From Myxococcus stipitatus DSM 14675 (lineage in GTDB: Bacteria; Myxococcota; Myxococcia; Myxococcales; Myxococcaceae), in the NCBI RefSeq assembly GCF_000331735.1, contig NC_020126.1:9055501-9119500 (forward strand): a DNA stretch of 64,000 nt, read 5' to 3'. The position numbers and the translations under genes were made by a program. Of the stretch, positions 24,027 to 32,750 are shown in pieces (within the stretch, counting starts at the first letter, position 1; each line of letters begins with the position of its first letter). The notes under the pieces were generated by a model that saw only the letters and a program-made list of their open reading frames with translations, ran no database searches and was not told where the DNA came from.

Positions 24027-26180
24027 TCACGGGGCCTCGCGTCGGGCCCCGTCCGAATGCGCGTGCCGCTGAGGCCAGCCGAGTGTCTCCACCTGGATGC
24101 CCGGCCCCAGGCCGTAGGACTCCAGCCGCCACACGCCCTCGCGCTCGACGACGACGAGCATCCGCCCCTCGAAGAACGCGGCCCCCGCCAGCCGCGTCGG
24201 GTACCCCGGCAGCGGACACATGCCGAGTCGCTCGCCTTGGGCGAAGAACTGCAACCACACCTGCCGGCCCTCGGGCACCCACGCATCCGCGAGCACTCCC
24301 ACCGCGTCCCCCTGCAGCAGCGCCGCGTCGTGCAGCGTGCCGGGCAGCGCCTCGAAGGGCAGCGCATCCACCTCCCACGCCGGGCGCCCCGTCGTCGAGT
24401 CCACCGCGCGAAGCACGGTGCGCTCCTCTTCGGGCGCACAAGGGAGTCCTCCCTCACGTGCGCAGACCTGCGCGAACAGATAGCCCGAGGTCCCCGCCGC
24501 GGACAGCAGCACAGGCTCCGCGTGGGGCGTCAGCGTCCGAGTCCCTCCATCCCAATCCACATCCACCTGTGCGCCGCCGTCGGTGGAGACAAAGGCCCGC
24601 GCGCCCACCAGGAGCGTTCCGCTCGCCACCGCCAGCGAGGCACGCCCGATGAGGACACCGCCATCTTCCCGCAGGGAGGTGACGTGCAGCGCGGAGCCGC
24701 CATCCGGGTCGACGTCGGCGCGCTCCAAGCGGCCCTCCACCGTGTATCGAATCGGTGTGCCTGCTGTGTCGAGCGCGAGTCGAGACTCTCCTCGCCACGG
24801 CTCGACGGGCCCCGCATGGACGAGGGAGCCCGCGTCCTCTCGTGCCGAGAGCCAGACCCATCGGGCGCCTTCCGGCACGGGGGCAGCGGTGGCGGTGCCG
24901 CCATCGAGCGCATGCGCCCACGCCACCTGCGCGAGGACCTCCCCTGCCTCCGTCAGCGCGACCTGTCCCGCGTTCAGGTGCCCGACCCAAGGCCCCGCGT
25001 CCCCGGGCGCACCGAGCGACTCCCACGTGGCCTCCCACTGACGCTCCCCCAGGCCCCGGGCGGAATAGGACTCCAGCCCCGAGGGCGCGAGCACCACCAC
25101 GCCCGCATCCGACGCGGCCAGCAAGGTGCGCGGGCCACCGTCGGGATAGAGCGACTCGTAGCGCATCAGCCCATGTCGGGTGAAAGAGACCAGGCGGCAA
25201 CCCGCGTCGCCACCGCAGACCGAGGTGAACAGTCCGCCTCCTTGAACGAGCAGCGCGGGAGCCCCCACCGGCTCACCGCCGAGCTCCTGGCTGAAGGTCG
25301 CCACGAGGTCTCCCGCGTCTGGCTTCTCGCATTCACCTCCCTGACAGGTGCCCTCCCCCTGACAGGCCGTGGCGGGTGCGCAGACAATGCCATCCGGTGG
25401 CGCCATCTCCTTGCAGGAGCCATCGAAACACAAACGCGCCTTCTTGCAGCTCACGGGTCCACAGACGCTGAAGTCCCGAGCATCCTCCTCGCCACAGCCG
25501 AGGTCGCGGTCGCACACGCCCACCTTGCAGGGGTTGCGCGGCACGGGACACACCACCGGCGATGCCACACAGCCCAGGCTCGGTGAGCACGCATCCACGG
25601 TGCACGGGTTGTCGTCATCACACGAGCGAGGAGCGCCCACGCACGCCCCCGACTCACAGTGCCCATCCACCTGGCAGCGACTGAGCGGGACGCAGGAGAC
25701 GCCATCCTCGAGGGTCTGCTCCACGCAGGTGCCGGAGGCGAGGTCGAAGGTCGACGCGTGGCAGGGACCCGACGGCGTGCACGTCAACGGACGAACACCC
25801 AGGCCCTTGAGCCGGACGGACGTGGTGCCTCCCGCGCCCGTCAACGTCAGCGAGCCCTCCGCGGTGCCCACGCCCGCGAGGAAGTCCACGTCGACGACGG
25901 CGGTGCCGCCTCCGGGCACCATCACCTCCGAGGCCACCACGGTGAAGGGCGAGCCCGAGGCCACCACCACCGAGACACTCGCGCGGCCGGTGGCGAGCAC
26001 CGTCACCTGTCTCCGCGTCAGCGTGCCTTCGAGGGCTCGGCCGAAATCGACCTCCTCATCCTGGGCGCGGAAGCCCTGGCGCGCACCGCCCACGTTGGAG
26101 TTGTCCCCGCAGCGGCAGCCCGCCGAGCACAGCGCGAGCACGGCGAACAACACGGTCCCCGAGTGGATGCATGAGGCCAT
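24027..26180 (-). CDS. Large Cys-rich surface lipoprotein
   Basis: The product is 717 residues. The signal peptide ends in CSAGC (Cys22). Residues 35-130 form a beta-sandwich-like segment (VTVLATGRASVSVVV, FTVVASEVMVPGGGTAVVDVDF) of the ASH/CARDB sort. Residues 130-290 contain about 30 cysteines with DDDNPCTVDACSPSLGC-type units, common in myxobacterial exported proteins. The remainder is Gly/Asp-rich with strands that resemble a PQQ-like propeller (AVDSTTGRPAWEVDALP). No catalytic motif is seen. It is convergent with the chemoreceptor fusion. Confidence 0.8.
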   Translation of the reverse strand: MASCIHSGTVLFAVLALCSAGCRCGDNSNVGGARQGFRAQDEEVDFGRALEGTLTRRQVTVLATGRASVSVVVASGSPFTVVASEVMVPGGGTAVVDVDFLAGVGTAEGSLTLTGAGGTTSVRLKGLGVRPLTCTPSGPCHASTFDLASGTCVEQTLEDGVSCVPLSRCQVDGHCESGACVGAPRSCDDDNPCTVDACSPSLGCVASPVVCPVPRNPCKVGVCDRDLGCGEEDARDFSVCGPVSCKKARLCFDGSCKEMAPPDGIVCAPATACQGEGTCQGGECEKPDAGDLVATFSQELGGEPVGAPALLVQGGGLFTSVCGGDAGCRLVSFTRHGLMRYESLYPDGGPRTLLAASDAGVVVLAPSGLESYSARGLGERQWEATWESLGAPGDAGPWVGHLNAGQVALTEAGEVLAQVAWAHALDGGTATAAPVPEGARWVWLSAREDAGSLVHAGPVEPWRGESRLALDTAGTPIRYTVEGRLERADVDPDGGSALHVTSLREDGGVLIGRASLAVASGTLLVGARAFVSTDGGAQVDVDWDGGTRTLTPHAEPVLLSAAGTSGYLFAQVCAREGGLPCAPEEERTVLRAVDSTTGRPAWEVDALPFEALPGTLHDAALLQGDAVGVLADAWVPEGRQVWLQFFAQGERLGMCPLPGYPTRLAGAAFFEGRMLVVVEREGVWRLESYGLGPGIQVETLGWPQRHAHSDGARREAP

Positions 26181-26248
26181 GACGAGAACTCAAGCGCGCC
26201 GGATTGGCCGCACGCAACGGCGCGCGGGAGCGGCGTCATCCCGAGAAC

Positions 26249-26869
26249 TCAGGGCCCTGGGGCGGGCGCACGTCGTCGAGCGAACATACGCACCAACACC
26301 GCCACCACGCCCACCACCACGAGCCCCACGACGGCGTACTGGTAGCGACTGATGAGGGCCGTCAACTTCTCGAGGTTGCCGCCGACCGCGGCCCCCAGCG
26401 CGAGCACCAGCCCCGTATGTGCCATGGCGGACACCGCGCCCAGGCCCAGCGCGTTCAGCCGTGGCATGCGCGCGGCGCCCGCGGCGACGAAGATGAGGCC
26501 TCGGATGCCGGGCAGGAAGCGGTTGACCACGAGGAGCCATGGGCCGCTGCGGCGCATCCGGGACTGGACCTCCTGGAGGCGCGCGTGGGTGATGCCGAAG
26601 TAGCTGCGCTCGGGGTTGGCGTCGAAGCGCTGAGCCAGCCAGTGACCCACCTGGTAGTTGATGAAGGCGCCGAGCACACTCCCCGCGACGACGACGAGGA
26701 AGACGAGCGCCCACGGCTGGGTGCCTCGCACCGCGTACACACCGCCGAGCAGCGTGATGGTGTCCCCGGGGAAAGGTGGGACGACGTACTCCAAGGCCGC
26801 TGCGACCCCCAACACCAGCAACCCCAACGGCCCGAGCGCTCCGATGAGCTGGTCGATGTATTCCACCAT
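26249..26869 (-). CDS. DedA-family membrane protein
   Basis: The product is 206 residues from the ATG at 26869 (MVEYIDQL). It has about five hydrophobic segments. DedA landmarks are present: an early EYVVPPFPGDTITLLGG (the family's E-x-x-x-P-x-P-G block) and RFLPGIRGLIFVAAGAARMP (the F-x-R-x-x-P-G-x-R block). DedA proteins act in the inner membrane as lipid scramblases or flippases (for example for undecaprenyl phosphate and phosphatidylethanolamine) and support envelope integrity. It stands alone between unrelated genes. The last residues are basic (RMFARRRAPAPGP). Confidence 0.88.
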   Translation of the reverse strand: MVEYIDQLIGALGPLGLLVLGVAAALEYVVPPFPGDTITLLGGVYAVRGTQPWALVFLVVVAGSVLGAFINYQVGHWLAQRFDANPERSYFGITHARLQEVQSRMRRSGPWLLVVNRFLPGIRGLIFVAAGAARMPRLNALGLGAVSAMAHTGLVLALGAAVGGNLEKLTALISRYQYAVVGLVVVGVVAVLVRMFARRRAPAPGP

Positions 26870-27008
26870 CCGCGCGAACCCCCTCCTCCGAGTACCAGGC
26901 ACCTGACATAAGTCATGCCCCGTGGAGGGGAAAGCGCGATGCGTGGTGGGTGAACAGAGCTGACGCGCACCACCTTGGCGACGTCGGCTATGCTTCGACG
27001 CCATCACC

Positions 27009-27332
27009 ATGATTCTTCCGACCCACTGGGACAAGCTCACCGCGACCCTGTTCGCCGTCGATTTCAACGGCAACCCCGAGGAGGCCTGGAGGTTTCTCGC
27101 CTACCAGGGGCTGGTCGAGGACACGCCTGGGGGGCTGGAGTTCTTCCAGGACTTCATCGCGCGGAATCGGGGGCGCGACCTGGAGACGGGACAGACGCCG
27201 GTGGGCAACCTCGCCTCGGCGCTGCTGAGTGAGCGACTGGTGGTCCTCGAGTCGCTCCCGAAGGACCCGAGCGGGAGGTCGTCGAAGCGCTCCTTCCGAC
27301 TCTGGAGCCGGAGGAGCGCCGTCGCCGCGTGA
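27009..27332 (+). CDS. Hypothetical small soluble protein
   Basis: The product is 107 residues with no signal or membrane segment. The N-terminal two thirds are well composed (THWDKLTATLFAVDFNGNP, WRFLAYQGLVEDTPGG) and suggest a real gene. The tail is basic and Ser/Arg-rich (RSSKRSFRLWSRRSAVAA). No family is recognised. It ends 9 bp from the convergent gene. Confidence 0.5.
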   Translation: MILPTHWDKLTATLFAVDFNGNPEEAWRFLAYQGLVEDTPGGLEFFQDFIARNRGRDLETGQTPVGNLASALLSERLVVLESLPKDPSGRSSKRSFRLWSRRSAVAA

Positions 27333-27341
27333 GGCGGAGGC

Positions 27342-28508
27342 TCAGGGCTCGTCGCGCACGGCCAGCAGCGCCATCGACGTGCCGCCGGGGCGCAGGCACA
27401 CGAGGCCCAGGCGACGGGACGCGTTGCGAACACGCTCCGAGGCTTCGAAGCGGTACCAGCCGCAGGACTCGAGCCGGGCGCTGAGTGCCTTGGGGTCGAG
27501 CGGACCTTCGAAGCCGCTGAGTCCGGCCAGCGTGCGCCACAATGCCAGACGTCCGTGGGCTGCGCCGAGAGCGCCTTGCCAGCCGCGAGCGCCAAAGACA
27601 GCCAGGCCGAAGAGCGAGGACACGACGTCCTCGAGCACGGCGCGGTGGCAGGTGACGAAGTCCGCGTCCTCGAGCAGGTCCAGGCCCAGGTCGACGAGGA
27701 CGGACTGGATGCTGTCCGCGGGGGCCTTGGGGAGGGAGGGGCGCAGCTTGAGGACGCGCTGCTCGTATTGGCTGGGGGGACCGTCATCGCCGCGGGTCTC
27801 GATGACGGCGGCGAAGTGAGGTGGGACGGGCTCATCGCGCACGGCGACCTGGATGTTGGGGAGGGTCGGTGCGTCGTCATCGTCGTCGGAGGCCATCCGC
27901 GACGAGAGGGAGGAGATGGAGGCGGAGAGGTCCTCGACGCCCAGGTCCAGGCCGAGGGACGACTCCCAGGCCAGGCGGGTCAGGGGCAGGTCCGCCAGGG
28001 GATGGCCGCGTTGAACAACCTGGGCCCAGAAGTCGCGCACGTGGGGGTGTGAGGCCAGGGAGGAGCCACGCAGGACGTACTCGTGGATGCCGCAGGCGAA
28101 CAGCTCCGTGAGGTCGTCGGGCCCGCGGCGATGGGCCAGCAGCTCGATGAAGGTCGAGGCGGGGCGGAAGGTGGCCAGGAGCGAGGCGAGGTCCTGGGCG
28201 CGGCGTGAGGCGGAGTGCAGTCCCTGGAAGCGGGCATCGCGAGGCTGGCGAGCGACCTCCAGCAGGGCCAGGGCGCTCTCGAAGTCCCGTCCCTGGGCGA
28301 GGACCTCCTCCAGGTGGTCGGACACGGCATGGAGCCGCCAGCGACGTTCAGAGGGCGTTGCCGAGTGACGAGCTTCGAGGCCCGCCGCGAGCGCCACCAG
28401 CGACGCGTGGTCGCCCTGCTCCCCCAGCTTGTCCACCTGGAAGAGCGCGTCCTTCACGCCGGGCTGGGTCGTGACGGCACCCAGGAGCGAACTCACCATC
28501 GAATTCAT
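27342..28508 (-). CDS. Hypothetical soluble helical protein
   Basis: The product is 388 residues from the ATG at 28508 (MNSMVSSLLG); a second ATG at 28499 is possible. It has no signal or membrane segment. The first ~190 residues look all-helical with a TPR/HEAT-like rhythm (DHLEEVLAQGRDFESALALLEVARQP, LLATFRPASTFIELLAH). A very acidic linker (SDDDDDAPTLPN) follows, and then an alpha/beta C-terminal half (LGLDLLEDADFVTCHRAVLEDVVSS). No catalytic residues stand out. It is divergent from the next gene. Confidence 0.65.
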   Translation of the reverse strand: MNSMVSSLLGAVTTQPGVKDALFQVDKLGEQGDHASLVALAAGLEARHSATPSERRWRLHAVSDHLEEVLAQGRDFESALALLEVARQPRDARFQGLHSASRRAQDLASLLATFRPASTFIELLAHRRGPDDLTELFACGIHEYVLRGSSLASHPHVRDFWAQVVQRGHPLADLPLTRLAWESSLGLDLGVEDLSASISSLSSRMASDDDDDAPTLPNIQVAVRDEPVPPHFAAVIETRGDDGPPSQYEQRVLKLRPSLPKAPADSIQSVLVDLGLDLLEDADFVTCHRAVLEDVVSSLFGLAVFGARGWQGALGAAHGRLALWRTLAGLSGFEGPLDPKALSARLESCGWYRFEASERVRNASRRLGLVCLRPGGTSMALLAVRDEP

Positions 28509-28702
28509 GGAAGCCGAGCTTACACGGAGTAGTGGGGCGCGTGCGCGAGGACAACATCCGGGTGCGGCGGCCCAGTTCTGCCGGTCGCACATCGAGTGCG
28601 GTCAGGGTCGCACGTTCCAGCAACGTCCTCATGCTTCCTTCACAAACGACATACAGTCCGCCCTCGCGATAACGGCGCCGACTTTGCGGCGATAGACGCG
28701 CC

Positions 28703-29140
28703 ATGACCCCAAAGACTCGAGACGACATCGCAGGCGCCGAGCACGACTGGCTGGCCGTTGACCAAGATGGATACGTCGGCTTCTTCAGCTCGGCCGGGGG
28801 TGGCTACGCTCCCGACGCGTATCTTCAAGATGTCGACGTTCACGACACCGCGATCTCCGTCCTCTTCGACATGGAGCCCAGAACCTCTCCAGTGCCGGCT
28901 CCGGGTCAATCCTCAACGCCTGACGACTACTGGCAGAAGATGGCGGCCCGAGGCGTCTACGCATTCGATTCCTCCCATCACGGTGGCCCCTACCACCTCC
29001 TGGCGTCGCCCTTGGTCCCAGCTTCTCTCAAGACCCTTCCTGAAGAAGTCGCTCGGGCCGCCAATCGAATCACATACAAGAACCTGAGCTTCTCGACGCT
29101 CAGCACCGTCTACGAGGAACTCCTGAAGAAGGACCCCTGA
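28703..29140 (+). CDS. Hypothetical protein, acidic, 145 residues
   Basis: This is a soluble acidic protein (DDIAGAEHDWLAVDQDGYVG near the start) with a GFFSSAGGGYAPDAYLQD segment. It has no known motif. Its stop at 29140 is followed by the next ATG after 3 bp, so the two genes are probably co-transcribed. Compact acidic proteins beside a zinc-ribbon protein could be an effector/immunity-like or adaptor pair; that is speculation. Confidence 0.6.
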   Translation: MTPKTRDDIAGAEHDWLAVDQDGYVGFFSSAGGGYAPDAYLQDVDVHDTAISVLFDMEPRTSPVPAPGQSSTPDDYWQKMAARGVYAFDSSHHGGPYHLLASPLVPASLKTLPEEVARAANRITYKNLSFSTLSTVYEELLKKDP

Positions 29141-29143
29141 GCC

Positions 29144-30010
29144 ATGTCACGCGAATCCGTCCGCGGCCCCACCCGCTGTCCTGGCTGCACCACCGCGCAG
29201 GAAACCCTCTACATCGCGACGGCGTCGAGGACCGGTGTCCGCTTCTCCGCCTCCTTCCGCTGCACCCAGTGCGGCCACGCCTTCGAGAGTGACGACACCG
29301 GCATCCCCGAGGACCTGCGGCCTCTCTTCATCGCGCGGCACGGGAGGTGGGCGCTCCAGCTCATCGACACGGGCCCGCTGAGAGTCAAAGTCCTCCAGAG
29401 CGTCCGAGAACTCCTGAACCTCGGTGTCCAGGAAGTGGGCACCCTGCTGAAAACCCTCCCGAGCACGCTGGCCACGGGAACCCGCACGGAGATGGAGGCA
29501 CTCCTCATCGGCAAGCTCACCGACTCAGGTGCCAGAGCCATCATCAGCCCGGTCAAAGACAAACACCACACCCCGCCTCCCACCCCCACGAGCCCCTGGA
29601 GACGACTCAAGGCGGAGCTGGGCCGCGCGGACTCGACGCACCTTCCCGTGAAAGAGTTCGCCGCCCTGGGGCCCGCTGCCTTCGACTTCCTGATGAACAT
29701 CGTCGAGCAACGGGATGGCAGTCATCGGCAAATCAAGAACGCCCTCTGGATGGCCTCCACGATGCGCGGCTGGGGAGTCGCCCGAGTCCTCGTCGCGCTT
29801 CCCAGCCTCTGCACTCACGAGGACTTCGAAGTCCGGAACGCAGCCGTTCGCATCCTGTTGGTTCGGCTGCTCCAAGCAACGGATGTCCCCGGAGAGCTCG
29901 CCGGGGAATACACCCTGCACTCCTTCGATGACGCCATCCGAGCCGCGCTGTCACTCGGGGTCGAGGAGAACACAGCCCGCCTCGCCCACGAGCACCTCGC
30001 CCGGCCCTGA
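29144..30010 (+). CDS. Zinc-ribbon protein with an L7/L12-like domain and HEAT-like tail
   Basis: The product is 288 residues. It begins with a four-Cys zinc ribbon (C12-P-G-C15 ... C40-T-Q-C43). Residues 79-136 (RVKVLQSVRELLNLGVQEVG, TEMEALLIGKLTDSGARAII) match the pattern of the ribosomal protein L7/L12 C-terminal domain, V-x-R-E-x-x-x-L-G-L-x-E ... L-x-x-x-G-A. That domain recruits translational GTPases. A basic Pro/Thr linker leads to about 110 residues of HEAT-like helices (AAFDFLMNIVEQ, DFEVRNAAVRILLVRLL). It may dock on ribosomal factors or simply reuse the fold. It overlaps no gene and is coupled to the gene upstream. Confidence 0.7.
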   Translation: MSRESVRGPTRCPGCTTAQETLYIATASRTGVRFSASFRCTQCGHAFESDDTGIPEDLRPLFIARHGRWALQLIDTGPLRVKVLQSVRELLNLGVQEVGTLLKTLPSTLATGTRTEMEALLIGKLTDSGARAIISPVKDKHHTPPPTPTSPWRRLKAELGRADSTHLPVKEFAALGPAAFDFLMNIVEQRDGSHRQIKNALWMASTMRGWGVARVLVALPSLCTHEDFEVRNAAVRILLVRLLQATDVPGELAGEYTLHSFDDAIRAALSLGVEENTARLAHEHLARP

Positions 30011-30012
30011 CG

Positions 30013-31074
30013 TCACGAAGTCTGCGAAGGCGACGGCATCACCGTGCCGCCGTACTGCGTCGCCGCCAACGTCCCGCACGCCGCCCCAATCTCCTTGCCC
30101 CCTGAATACCGCCGAGCCACCGGCGCCTTCAGAATCTGCAAGTAATCGCGGAACGCACTCAGCTCCTCCGCCGTCGGAGGCTGGTACTTCCCCGTCGGGT
30201 CCGTCACGTCGATGAGGTCGACCTTGATGGGAATCCCCTCGAAGGCCGTCTTCAGCGCCTCCGCGTCCTCCCTCTCCAGGTTGAACCCGCGAATCGCCAC
30301 ATAGGCAATCATCGCGCGCTCGCGACGCACCTGGCTGTACTCGCGAATCGCCTCAATCAGCTCCGGCAACGGATGCGTCTTCTCGATGGGCAGCACCTGC
30401 GCCCGCTTCTCCGCGATGGCGCTCGTCACCGAGAACGCCAGCCGGTACGGAAGCCCCTCTCGCGTGTAGCGGCGGATCGCCGGCACATGCCCCGCCGTCG
30501 AGAACGTTATCGCCGTGCCCGCAATCGAGAAGCCCGCTGGGTTCGACAGGATGCCCGCCGCCCTCACCGTCTCCTTGTAGTTGAGCAGCGGCTCGCCCAT
30601 CCCCATGAACACCACGCCCCGCACCGGCCGGTCCGCCTCCGCCCGCACCTGAAGCACCTGGTCCAGAATCTCCCAGGTCTGCAGGTTGCGTTTGAAACCC
30701 AACTTCCCCGTCATGCAGAAGTCGCACGCCAGCGCGCAGCCCACCTGGCTGGACACGCAGACGACGTACTTCTCATCGAAGATGGGGATGCGGACCGCCT
30801 CCACCCGCCCGCCCAGCGGTGAGTCGAAGAGGTACTTCACGAAGCCGTCGTCCGCCCGGCGCCGCTCCACGATTTGGAGGCTCGGCATCTCGCCGTGCGC
30901 CTTCAAGTGGTCCGCGACGCGACGCGGCACCTGCGGGGAGTTCGCCACCTCCTCCACGGAGCCCTTCCCGTGGGCGAAGACAGCGGCGAACACCTTGCGC
31001 ACCGCGGTGGGCGACGGGGAGAAAGGCGCGAGCGCCTCCTCCAACTCAGGCAGCGACAGTTGCTTCAGGTTCAC
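30013..31074 (-). CDS. rlmN: 23S rRNA (adenine-C2)-methyltransferase, radical SAM RlmN family
   Basis: The product is 353 residues. The radical-SAM cluster motif C-x3-C-x2-C is at Cys113/117/120 (VGCALACDFCMTGKLGF). The SAM-binding GMGEPLLN follows, and the methyl-carrying Cys near 333 is in GAACGTLAA. The whole length follows RlmN/Cfr. RlmN methylates A2503 of 23S rRNA and A37 of some tRNAs. The start ATG overlaps the anti-sigma stop (ATGA), so it is translated from the sigma-factor cluster. Confidence 0.88.
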   Translation of the reverse strand: MNLKQLSLPELEEALAPFSPSPTAVRKVFAAVFAHGKGSVEEVANSPQVPRRVADHLKAHGEMPSLQIVERRRADDGFVKYLFDSPLGGRVEAVRIPIFDEKYVVCVSSQVGCALACDFCMTGKLGFKRNLQTWEILDQVLQVRAEADRPVRGVVFMGMGEPLLNYKETVRAAGILSNPAGFSIAGTAITFSTAGHVPAIRRYTREGLPYRLAFSVTSAIAEKRAQVLPIEKTHPLPELIEAIREYSQVRRERAMIAYVAIRGFNLEREDAEALKTAFEGIPIKVDLIDVTDPTGKYQPPTAEELSAFRDYLQILKAPVARRYSGGKEIGAACGTLAATQYGGTVMPSPSQTS

Positions 31075-31310
31075 GAGGCGGACTTGATCTTGGAGCGAAG
31101 GAACTCAGTCAGCTTGTTGCTGACCTCCTTCGGCATCCTCGCCGCCATCGCGCGCTTGCACAAACTGGGCGTCGCCCGGTACGTGCGCAAGAACTCCTCA
31201 CAGGGCGAGCACCCGGACAGGTGCTCCTGGAGGTGCTGCGCCTCCTCGGGCGACATCTCGCCGTCGAGGTATTCCAGCAGGAGGTTGATTGAGTCTTTAC
31301 AGGTGTACAT
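31071..31310 (-). CDS. Zinc-finger anti-sigma factor
   Basis: The product is 79 residues. It carries the ZAS motif H30-x3-C34-x2-C37 with an upstream Cys4 (MYTCKDSINLLLEYLDGEM), the usual zinc-binding anti-sigma layout. An in-frame GTG at 31334 is another possible start. There is no membrane segment, so it is a soluble anti-sigma. It follows the ECF sigma gene, which it probably holds inactive, and its stop overlaps the rlmN start. Cys/His zinc ligands suggest redox or zinc control (inference). Confidence 0.85.
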   Translation of the reverse strand: MYTCKDSINLLLEYLDGEMSPEEAQHLQEHLSGCSPCEEFLRTYRATPSLCKRAMAARMPKEVSNKLTEFLRSKIKSAS

Positions 31311-31379
31311 CCGAACCTCGGCTGGCAGCGACACGCCCTCGTCCTCGCATCCGAAGATGCGGTACCCCCCGTTCGCGTT

Positions 31380-31994
31380 TCACAGCCCTCGACTGTCCCG
31401 GTTGTAGAAGGCGTCGATGGCTTCACGGAGCGCGAGACGAGCCCGGTGCAGGCGGCTCTTGATGGCGGGAATGGAATCCCCCGTCACCTCTGCAATCTGT
31501 TCGTAACTGAGGCCGTCCACGTCTTTCAAGAGGAAGACCTCACGATACCCCTCGGGCAGCCGGTCCGCCGCCTGGCGGATGGCATGGCCCAGCTCCGCGT
31601 CCAGCGCCTTCTCCTCGGCATCCCGGCTCCAGTCCTGGAGAGGGTAATCCGCCAGCGTGCCCCGGGCCGTGAATTCAGGCCCCTGGAGCTCCGCCTCCGC
31701 GGCCTGGGCCACCCGGCGGTGGCGCAGGCGCATGAGCGCATGGTTGGCGGCAATCCGGTGCACCCAGGAGCCGAAGGCCGCATCCCCGCGGAAATCCTTG
31801 AGATGTTGATAGGCCGACAGGAAGGTGTCCTGGGTGATTTCGGCGGCGTCCGCCTCCGAGCGCGTCATGCGCAGGGCAAGACCGTACACCTTGTCCTGGT
31901 GGGCTTCCACCAGCGCCTCGAAGGCGGACATGTCCCCGTCCTGCGCGCGGGCGAGGAGCAGGCGATCATCTTCCGTGGCGACCTCGTCGGACAT
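31380..31994 (-). CDS. ECF-type RNA polymerase sigma factor
   Basis: The product is 204 residues from the ATG at 31994. Region 2 (about 15-90) has FEALVEAHQDKVYGLALRMT, QDTFLSAYQHLKDFRG and FGSWVHRIAANHALMRLRHR. Region 4 (about 145-200) has LPEGYREVFLLKDVDGLSYE and the HTH AIKSRLHRARLALREA. Region 3 is missing, as in ECF (group 4) factors. It lies between mpg and the zinc-finger anti-sigma gene, all minus strand. Confidence 0.93.
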   Translation of the reverse strand: MSDEVATEDDRLLLARAQDGDMSAFEALVEAHQDKVYGLALRMTRSEADAAEITQDTFLSAYQHLKDFRGDAAFGSWVHRIAANHALMRLRHRRVAQAAEAELQGPEFTARGTLADYPLQDWSRDAEEKALDAELGHAIRQAADRLPEGYREVFLLKDVDGLSYEQIAEVTGDSIPAIKSRLHRARLALREAIDAFYNRDSRGL

Positions 31995-32029
31995 GGCGTG
32001 GCGCACCCAACCAGCCAGAAGCGCATTCG

Positions 32030-32617
32030 TCAAGGCCGCTTACGAGCCCTGGGTGCCGGTCGCCTGCTGACATGTTGACTGTCGCCGACCCAGAATCGGA
32101 AGGGCTTCTGGGCCCACTCCCCCGCGTAATCCACCCCAATCCGGGGGCCTTGCTCCACCCGCGCCTCCGCCACGGCCTCCCCCGCCAGCAGGTGCAGCGC
32201 GTCCGTGCCCAGCTCCATCCGGTTGTGGGTCAGGTTCAGCCCCAGGGCCTTGCACAGGCGCCCCGGCCCATCCGTGCGCACCTCCGCCTCCAGCCCCTCC
32301 ACCGGCTCCAGCGCCCGGATCAGCACCGCCGCCCCCACCCCGGGCTCGTCCGTCACCACGTTGAAGCAGCAGTGCATCCCGTAGATGAAGTAGACGTACG
32401 CCCGCCCCGCCGGGCCGAACATCACCTCGGTGCGCGCGGTGAGCCCCTTGGCGGCATGGCACGCCAGGTCGTGCTCCCCGATGTACGCCTCGGTCTCGAC
32501 GATGCGGCCCACCCGGCGCACGCCGTGCGCGTCCCGCACCACCAGGAGCGTGCCGAGCAGCTCCCTCGCCACCACCAGGGCCGGCCGTGCATAGAAGGAA
32601 GGGGGCAGGGGCGTCAT
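32030..32617 (-). CDS. mpg: DNA-3-methyladenine glycosylase (AAG/MPG family)
   Basis: The product is 195 residues from the ATG at 32617. It matches the AAG family: ARELLGTLLV, the catalytic-glutamate block IVETEAYIGEHDLACHA, GPAGRAYVYFIYGMHCCFNV and DGPGRLCKALGLN. It removes alkylated purines from DNA. It lies 35 bp before the ECF sigma gene, so it may share transcription. It is divergent from malQ. Confidence 0.9.
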   Translation of the reverse strand: MTPLPPSFYARPALVVARELLGTLLVVRDAHGVRRVGRIVETEAYIGEHDLACHAAKGLTARTEVMFGPAGRAYVYFIYGMHCCFNVVTDEPGVGAAVLIRALEPVEGLEAEVRTDGPGRLCKALGLNLTHNRMELGTDALHLLAGEAVAEARVEQGPRIGVDYAGEWAQKPFRFWVGDSQHVSRRPAPRARKRP

Positions 32618-32750
32618 GGTGTGAGTGTAGCGGGGAGGCCAGACATCCCCCGCGAAAGGTGCATCCGTCCACCAGCCAAACCCTCGCATGCGATTCCTGG
32701 CGGGGGAGCAGTTCACTCCGGGGCTGTGCTGGTGCAGATTGCGCCGCACC

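Noticed and set aside
24057-25586. A plus-strand open frame of 509 codons over the large lipoprotein gene
   Set aside because: Shadow; the minus-strand product has a signal peptide, lipobox and Cys-rich units.
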